35,597 bases of DNA from Chloroflexota bacterium (GTDB lineage: Bacteria; Chloroflexota; Anaerolineae; Aggregatilineales; Ch27), in NCBI GenBank assembly GCA_019873685.1, contig JAIOAT010000040.1, forward strand, positions 1 through 35,597, written 5' to 3'. Each line of letters starts with the position of its first letter. Position 1 is the first letter of the stretch. The notes under the pieces are model-generated. The model worked only from the letters and a program-made list of their open reading frames with translations, did no database searches and was not told where the DNA came from. Positions 31,165-35,597 of this stretch are shown here, piece after piece. Both the position numbers and the translations under genes were made by a program.

Positions 31165-33696
31165 CTACTGGCTGCTCCAGACGACCACCGGCTCGTCCGT
31201 GTCCGGCTGCTGATCGTCGTCAGCGGCAGCACGCCCGTTTTCAGCCGGGATCAGGTGTGGAGCAGCCCCTTCCCGCCGGTGGAAGACAATGCCTTCGCCA
31301 TCAACATCGACGATTACCAGGTCGCCGGCCTTGAATTCGCCTTTGAGCAACCGGACGCTGAGCGGGCTTTCCACATGGCGTTGCAACGCCCGGCGCAGCG
31401 GACGCGCCCCGAACTGCGGATCGTAGCCCTGCCGGGCCAGCCACTCGCGGGCCGGTTCGGTCAGTTCCACGGCCAGACCCTGCTCCTCCAGCCGTGCAGC
31501 GATGTCCTTCATCTGCAGGTTGACGATCTGCTTGACATCATCCAGCGACAGGGAGTCGAAGATGATGATCTCGTCGATGCGGTTGAGGAACTCCGGGCGG
31601 AAGTGCTTGCGCAGCGCTTCCTGAATCTTGCGGTGATCAGCCACCTGCTCCGGATTGCTATCCGGGACAAAGCCCAGCGCCCCGCCCTGGCGGGCGAACT
31701 CCGTGCCCAGGTTGCTGGTCATGATGATCACGGTATTGCGGAAGTCCACCACGCGCCCCTGACCATCGGTCAGGCGGCCATCTTCCAGAATCTGCAGCAG
31801 GGCGTTCCACACATCCGGATGAGCCTTCTCGATCTCGTCAAAGAGCACCACCCGGTACGGACGACGGCGGACCGCCTCCGTGAGCTGGCCGCCCTCCTCA
31901 TAACCCACATAGCCGGGCGGCGCGCCGAACAGGCGGCTGACCGTATGCGGCTCGCGGTATTCGCTCATATCGATGCGCACCAGCGCATCCTCATCATCGA
32001 ACAGGAAGGCCGCCAGTGCCTTGGCCAGCTCGGTCTTGCCTACCCCAGAGGAACCGAGGAAGATGAACGAGCCAATCGGACGGCGCGGGTCCTTGAGGCC
32101 GGAGCGCGCGCGGCGGATGGCATCGGAGATAGCGCCGATGGCCGCTTGCTGGCCGATGATCCGCTGCTGGAGCACTTCTTCCATGCGCAGCAACTTCTGC
32201 GCTTCGGTTTCCAGCATCTGGTTGACCGGGATGCCAGTCCACTGGGCGACTACGTCGGCGATGTCGTCGGCGTCGACCATTTCGTCCAGAGAGTTCTTCT
32301 CCTGCCATTCCTCGCGCTGGGCGGCATACTGGGCTTCCAGGCGCAGCCGCTGCGACTTGAGCATGGCCGCCCGTTCGTAGTCGCGGGCCAGGCTGGCCGC
32401 ATCTTCTTCCGCGCGCAGGCGGTCGATCTCCGCCTTCATCTCCTTCAATTCCGGCGGCATCGAATAGAGGGCCACGCGCAATTTGGCGGCGGCTTCGTCC
32501 ATCAGGTCGATGGCCTTATCCGGCAGGCGGCGATCCGTGACATAGCGGTGGGAGAGCCGCGCTGCGGCTTCCAGGGCGTCATCGGAGAAGCGCACCTTGT
32601 GGTGGGCCTCGTAGCGGTCGCGCAGGCCGCGTAGCATGGCAATCGTATCTTCGACGCTCGGCTCCTCGACATACACCGGAGCGAAGCGGCGGTCCAGCGC
32701 GGCATCCTTCTCGATGTACTGGCGGTACTCGTCCAGCGTGGTTGCGCCGATGGCGTGCAGTTCACCACGGGCCAGGGCCGGTTTGAGCATATTGCTGGCG
32801 TCCAGCGCGCCCTGGGCCGCCCCAGCGCCCACCACCTGGTGCAGCTCGTCGATGAAGAGGATGATCTCCCCTTCCGAGCGCTGAATCTCCTCAATGACCG
32901 CCTTGAGTCGCTCTTCAAACTCACCGCGGAAGCGGCTACCGGCGATCATCGCGCCCAGGTCCAGGGCGACCACCCGCTTGCCGAGCAGGATTTCCGGCAC
33001 GTCATTGGCGGCAATCTTCTGGGCCAGGCCCTCGACAATGGCCGTCTTGCCCACGCCAGCTTCGCCGATGAGCACCGGGTTATTCTTGGTGCGGCGACTG
33101 AGGATCTGGATCACGCGCAGGATTTCATCATCGCGCCCGATGACCGGGTCCAGCTTGCCCTCCACGGCCATCCGCGTCAGGTCGCGTGAATACTTCTCCA
33201 GCATCCGGTAGCGGCTCTCCGCCTGCGGGTCGGTCACCCGCTGCCCGCCGCGGATGTCGTTGATCGCGTCAAGCACCCGATCCTTGGTCACCCCGGCGTC
33301 AGCCAGGATGCGGGCCACCGCCGTCCCATGCTCATCCAGAATGGCCAGGAAGACATGCTCCGTGCTGATGTATTCATCACGCAGGCGGTTGGCCTCGTTG
33401 TTGGCCTGGTCGATGATCCGCTTGACGCGGGGGGTGATGAACACCTGGCCCGCTCCGCCGCCATAGATCGCGGCCTTAGGCGACGCCCGCAGCACCTCAT
33501 CCAGCCGGGAGCGAATCGCCTCCACATCGACGTTCATCCGCTCCAGCACCTGCGGAATCACCCCATCCGGCTGCTCGATCAGCGCCAGCAGGAAGTGCTC
33601 AACATCGATCTGGTTGTGGCCGTAGCGCATCAGGATTTCGTTGGCGCGCGCGGCTGCATCCTGCAGTCGTTCGGTGAAACGGTCAAAACGCATCAT
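31165..33696 (-). CDS. clpC: ClpC-type AAA+ unfoldase
   Basis: An 843-residue Hsp100 ATPase that unfolds proteins, normally feeding them to ClpP. It starts at ATG 33696 (or the adjacent 33693) with only a weak upstream site. It has the N-terminal double Clp_N repeat (residues 1-145: [15 protein letters not shown], then [17 protein letters not shown]). AAA-1 has Walker [10 protein letters not shown] near 210 and Walker [10 protein letters not shown] short middle domain near 410-480 ([10 protein letters not shown]-like coiled coil, EEWQEKNSL) indicates ClpC and not ClpB. AAA-2 has GSSGVGKTE near 549 and [15 protein letters not shown] near 650 matches the ClpP-binding LGF/VGF loop, so partnership with ClpP is likely though no clpP is here. 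The C-terminal tail is acidic ([11 protein letters not shown]). Confidence 0.93.
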   Translation of the reverse strand: MMRFDRFTERLQDAAARANEILMRYGHNQIDVEHFLLALIEQPDGVIPQVLERMNVDVEAIRSRLDEVLRASPKAAIYGGGAGQVFITPRVKRIIDQANNEANRLRDEYISTEHVFLAILDEHGTAVARILADAGVTKDRVLDAINDIRGGQRVTDPQAESRYRMLEKYSRDLTRMAVEGKLDPVIGRDDEILRVIQILSRRTKNNPVLIGEAGVGKTAIVEGLAQKIAANDVPEILLGKRVVALDLGAMIAGSRFRGEFEERLKAVIEEIQRSEGEIILFIDELHQVVGAGAAQGALDASNMLKPALARGELHAIGATTLDEYRQYIEKDAALDRRFAPVYVEEPSVEDTIAMLRGLRDRYEAHHKVRFSDDALEAAARLSHRYVTDRRLPDKAIDLMDEAAAKLRVALYSMPPELKEMKAEIDRLRAEEDAASLARDYERAAMLKSQRLRLEAQYAAQREEWQEKNSLDEMVDADDIADVVAQWTGIPVNQMLETEAQKLLRMEEVLQQRIIGQQAAIGAISDAIRRARSGLKDPRRPIGSFIFLGSSGVGKTELAKALAAFLFDDEDALVRIDMSEYREPHTVSRLFGAPPGYVGYEEGGQLTEAVRRRPYRVVLFDEIEKAHPDVWNALLQILEDGRLTDGQGRVVDFRNTVIIMTSNLGTEFARQGGALGFVPDSNPEQVADHRKIQEALRKHFRPEFLNRIDEIIIFDSLSLDDVKQIVNLQMKDIAARLEEQGLAVELTEPAREWLARQGYDPQFGARPLRRALQRHVESPLSVRLLKGEFKAGDLVIVDVDGEGIVFHRREGAAPHLIPAENGRAAADDDQQPDTDEPVVVWSSQ

Positions 33697-33719
33697 CGCT
33701 GGTCAATCCGTCTCTCTGA

Positions 33720-33743
33720 GGGCAGGCTACGGGTCGCCTGCCC
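33720..33743 (-). other. Hairpin in the clpC 5' leader
   Basis: GGGCAGGC (33720-33727) pairs perfectly with GCCTGCCC (33736-33743) around an 8-base loop. It sits in the clpC leader 24-47 bases before the ATG. It could modulate translation or mRNA stability. It is not a CIRCE element. Confidence 0.45.
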
Positions 33744-33778
33744 CTCGCGATTCCATTAATGCACCCAACTCTGTCTTA

Positions 33779-33787
33779 AGTATAGCA
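33779..33787 (-). promoter_or_regulatory. Extended -10 promoter of clpC
   Basis: On the - strand TGC then TATACT (33784-33779) forms an extended -10. The expected -35 position holds no recognisable TTGACA. Predicted start near 33772 gives a leader of about 76 nt. The nine bases TGCTATACT also occur at the promoter of the upstream efflux gene. Confidence 0.6.
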
Positions 33788-33856
33788 TGCAAGGCAGCGG
33801 GCGCGGCGCTTCTGACACAGCTCTGATGCATTTCTGAGGGATTTCTTATGAGGGGC

Positions 33857-34807
33857 TTATCCTGACGGATGGCCGACCTCGTCGGGTTCGGCGTGGCGCT
33901 CCAGGGTGCAATCGCGGTAGGAGACCGGGTCTTCCAGCGGTTCCAGGTGGGTGGTGACCATGACGCCGGGCAGCGCGGCGCGGATTTCCGCCTCGATGCA
34001 TTCCAGCATGTCATGGCCCTGCTTGACCGTCCAGTGACCGGGGACGAGCACATGCATGCTGGCAAATCGCCGGGAGGCCGCTTGCCGCGTCCGCACGGCA
34101 TGGAACTCCAGCCCATCCTGACGGTAACCCTCCAGGATGGTCTCCAGGCGGGAATATTCCTCCGGCGGCAGGGCGGTATCCAGCAGCCCCAGCACCGAGC
34201 GCTGGATCAGGCGCCCGCCCTCGCGGATGATATTGGCCGCCACCAGCAGGGCGACCACCGGGTCCAGCCAGTTAAGGCCGGTTACGGATACCACCAGGAC
34301 GCCCAGCACCACCCCGGCGGAGGTCCACACGTCGGTCATCAGATGCTTGGCGTCCGCTTCCAGCGTGATCGAGTCATAACGCCGCCCGGCGGAGAGCAAC
34401 ACCCGCGACGCGCCCAGGTTGATCAGCGACGCAACCACCGAGACGATCAGACCGGCGCCTACCTGTTCCAGCGGCTGGGGATTCAGCAGGCGCGTAATGG
34501 CGGCGTAGGCAATGCTGCCCGCCGCCACCAGAATTAACATCCCTTCCGCTCCGCTGGAGAAATACTCGATCTTGCCGTGACCATATGTGTGCTCGTCATC
34601 CGGCGGGCGGGCGGCCAGCGTCAGCGCCACCAGCGCCATGATCGCCGCCGCCAGGTTGACCAGCGACTCCAGGGCATCGGAGAGCAAACCCACCGAGCCG
34701 GTCAGCCAGTAGGCCAGACTCTTCAGGCTGATGGTCAGCACCGCGGCCCCGATAGAGAGCCAGGCAAAGCGTCTGAGCGAAGCCCGATCAACGACCACGT
34801 CCAGCAT
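33857..34807 (-). CDS. Cation diffusion facilitator family transporter (316 aa)
   Basis: Exports divalent metal ions such as Zn, Fe, Mn or Co in exchange for protons. ATG 34807 ([18 protein letters not shown]) has GGGGGA a few bases upstream; open sequence further upstream has no family features. The protein has about six membrane segments in its first 210 residues, the metal-site motifs [13 protein letters not shown] (helix 2) and [12 protein letters not shown] (helix 5, HxxxD), the loop [14 protein letters not shown], and a C-terminal cytoplasmic domain of about 90 residues ([20 protein letters not shown]). The presence of S rather than H or D at the first site position leaves the metal uncertain. 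It is followed by clpC on the same strand, which has its own promoter. Confidence 0.9.
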   Translation of the reverse strand: MLDVVVDRASLRRFAWLSIGAAVLTISLKSLAYWLTGSVGLLSDALESLVNLAAAIMALVALTLAARPPDDEHTYGHGKIEYFSSGAEGMLILVAAGSIAYAAITRLLNPQPLEQVGAGLIVSVVASLINLGASRVLLSAGRRYDSITLEADAKHLMTDVWTSAGVVLGVLVVSVTGLNWLDPVVALLVAANIIREGGRLIQRSVLGLLDTALPPEEYSRLETILEGYRQDGLEFHAVRTRQAASRRFASMHVLVPGHWTVKQGHDMLECIEAEIRAALPGVMVTTHLEPLEDPVSYRDCTLERHAEPDEVGHPSG

Positions 34808-34863
34808 CCTTTCCCCCGGCCCCTGCTCCCTGGAGCAAAGGAGAGCAGTCCGGGCAAAAAGAT

Positions 34864-34872
34864 AGTATAGCA
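34864..34872 (-). promoter_or_regulatory. Extended -10 promoter of the cation efflux gene
   Basis: On the - strand TGC then TATACT (34869-34864). No good -35. Predicted start near 34857 gives a leader of about 50 nt before ATG 34807. Same nine bases as the clpC promoter. Confidence 0.6.
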
Positions 34873-34978
34873 CTGCTGCCGCGCTCTGGAAGGGGCACTT
34901 GCGACGCAGGCAATCGCCCGGCGATCCTGGCGGCAAGCTGGAGGAGAAACCGGAGGCCGCCCTGAATAGGAAGCCCAC

Positions 34979-35006
34979 TTGCGCTGGCACAGCTTACGAC
35001 CATAAT
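34979..35006 (+). promoter_or_regulatory. Possible promoter of the DUF4013-like gene
   Basis: TTGCGC (34979-34984) is followed after 16 bases by CATAAT (35001-35006), five of six matches to the -10 consensus. Predicted start near 35013 gives a leader of about 100 nt. The stretch 34808-35115 holds this element and the divergent efflux promoter; I see no gene in it. Confidence 0.4.
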
Positions 35007-35115
35007 CAAAAACAGATTTCGCCCGTCCAAATCGGCATCGCGGCTGCCAGCGTGCGTCCGGCCAGTCCCACGCGCTGGAGGACGCGGCCCTGCGGATTGC
35101 CCCAAGGAGGCTCCT

Positions 35116-35597
35116 GTGGATATTGCACGTGCCTTTACTTATGTGACCGAAGATGACAACTGGCAGAACAAGACCGTGATCACGCTGGTGATTGGCGTGA
35201 TCCCGCTGATCAACCTGGCCGCTATCGGCTGGATGCTCGATCTGATCAACAACATGCTGGACGGGCGGCAGAAGCCGATGCCCGACTGGGACGACCTGAG
35301 CAATCAGTTCGTCGACCGCTGGTCGCGGGGCCTGATGGTGGCCATCGCCGCCGTTATCTACATCATCCCGCTGATTGTGATCATGATCTGCCTGGGCATC
35401 CTGGTCGCTGCGCTGGGCGGGGGGCTGCTGCGTGTGCTGATCTCGCTGGTCGCCACCGCTTATGTCGCCCTGATGTGGCTACCCCTTTCGATCGGTATGA
35501 TGCGCTACGCCCGCACCCGTGACTTCAACCACTTCCTGCAGTTCGGGCGTAACATCGCCCTGGCGCAGGAGCATCTCTCGACGCTGATCGTGCTGGC
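35116..35597 (+). CDS. DUF4013-like integral membrane protein, 3' end missing
   Basis: GTG 35116 follows a strong AAGGAGG (35104-35110) with 5-base spacing. The frame is open to the end of the window (160 codons), so the C-terminus is cut off. The visible part starts VDIARAFTYVTEDDNWQNK (V being the GTG start), then a hydrophobic helix TLVIGVIPLINLAAIGWML, a conserved-looking loop LDGRQKPMPDWDDLSNQF, then two further helices (VAIAAVIYIIPLIVIMICLG; LISLVATAYVALMWL) and RYARTRDFNHFLQFG. Pro-Trp-Asp in a PDWDD loop is typical of DUF4013 proteins, whose function is not established. Confidence 0.75.
   Translation, partial: MDIARAFTYVTEDDNWQNKTVITLVIGVIPLINLAAIGWMLDLINNMLDGRQKPMPDWDDLSNQFVDRWSRGLMVAIAAVIYIIPLIVIMICLGILVAALGGGLLRVLISLVATAYVALMWLPLSIGMMRYARTRDFNHFLQFGRNIALAQEHLSTLIVL

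Noticed and set aside
33785-33856. Three TCAGA-type repeats upstream of the clpC promoter (- strand)
   Set aside because: Short, irregularly spaced and below what I can distinguish from chance; not a CIRCE or CtsR-like dyad.

Overview
The window is GC-rich and densely coding, and most likely comes from a Chloroflexota bacterium of the Anaerolineae type. This is inferred from content, not from a marker gene. The clues are TadE pilins beside giant Ca-binding/cadherin-like surface proteins, an SH3/FecR-like secreted protein, a Ser/Thr kinase-STAND-WD40 giant, Pro/Thr-rich CAP-LysM proteins and a ClpC. I found no rRNA, tRNA, CRISPR array, insertion sequence or phage gene.

Layout. (1) 1-7109, + strand: the end of a Tad/Flp-like cell-surface locus, with a truncated secreted protein, a short TadE-like protein and a 1,857-residue protein that starts as a TadE pseudopilin and continues as a multi-domain adhesin. 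(2) 7190-13686, + strand: a secreted SH3/FecR-like protein, a zinc-ribbon FHA protein and a 1,495-residue kinase-STAND-WD40 receptor with 14 blades. (3) 13688-18657, - strand: a tightly overlapping pyrB-pyrC-pyrD-pyrE-pyrF operon for UMP synthesis. Its leader holds a clear promoter, a possible leader peptide and an intrinsic terminator just before pyrB, the geometry of an attenuator. (4) 19229-22351, + strand: a full-length GH2 beta-galactosidase whose 3' end has been tandemly duplicated out of frame. (5) 22615-29428, - strand: a D-ribose operon transcribed rbsR-rbsD-rbsC2-rbsB-rbsA-rbsC1. It has two different permeases and a binding protein that is an in-frame tandem duplication, with a near-perfect LacI-type operator on its promoter. 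(6) 29703-31079, + strand: a CAP-LysM secreted protein, probably leaderless. (7) 31165-34807, - strand: clpC and a cation diffusion facilitator, each with its own extended -10 promoter. (8) 35116 to the end, + strand: a truncated DUF4013-like membrane protein.

How they work together. The pyr operon converts carbamoyl phosphate and aspartate to UMP. No pyrK is present, which fits a quinone-linked PyrD. The ribose operon imports ribose and supplies pyranase, and RbsR probably represses its own operon. The FHA protein lies directly upstream of the kinase and may read its phosphothreonine output.

The strongest candidates for something new are the duplicated ribose-binding protein paired with two permeases, the TadE-adhesin fusion, the pyr attenuator, and a PyrD with mixed class 1 and class 2 features. 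None of these amounts to a proven new defence or mobile system.
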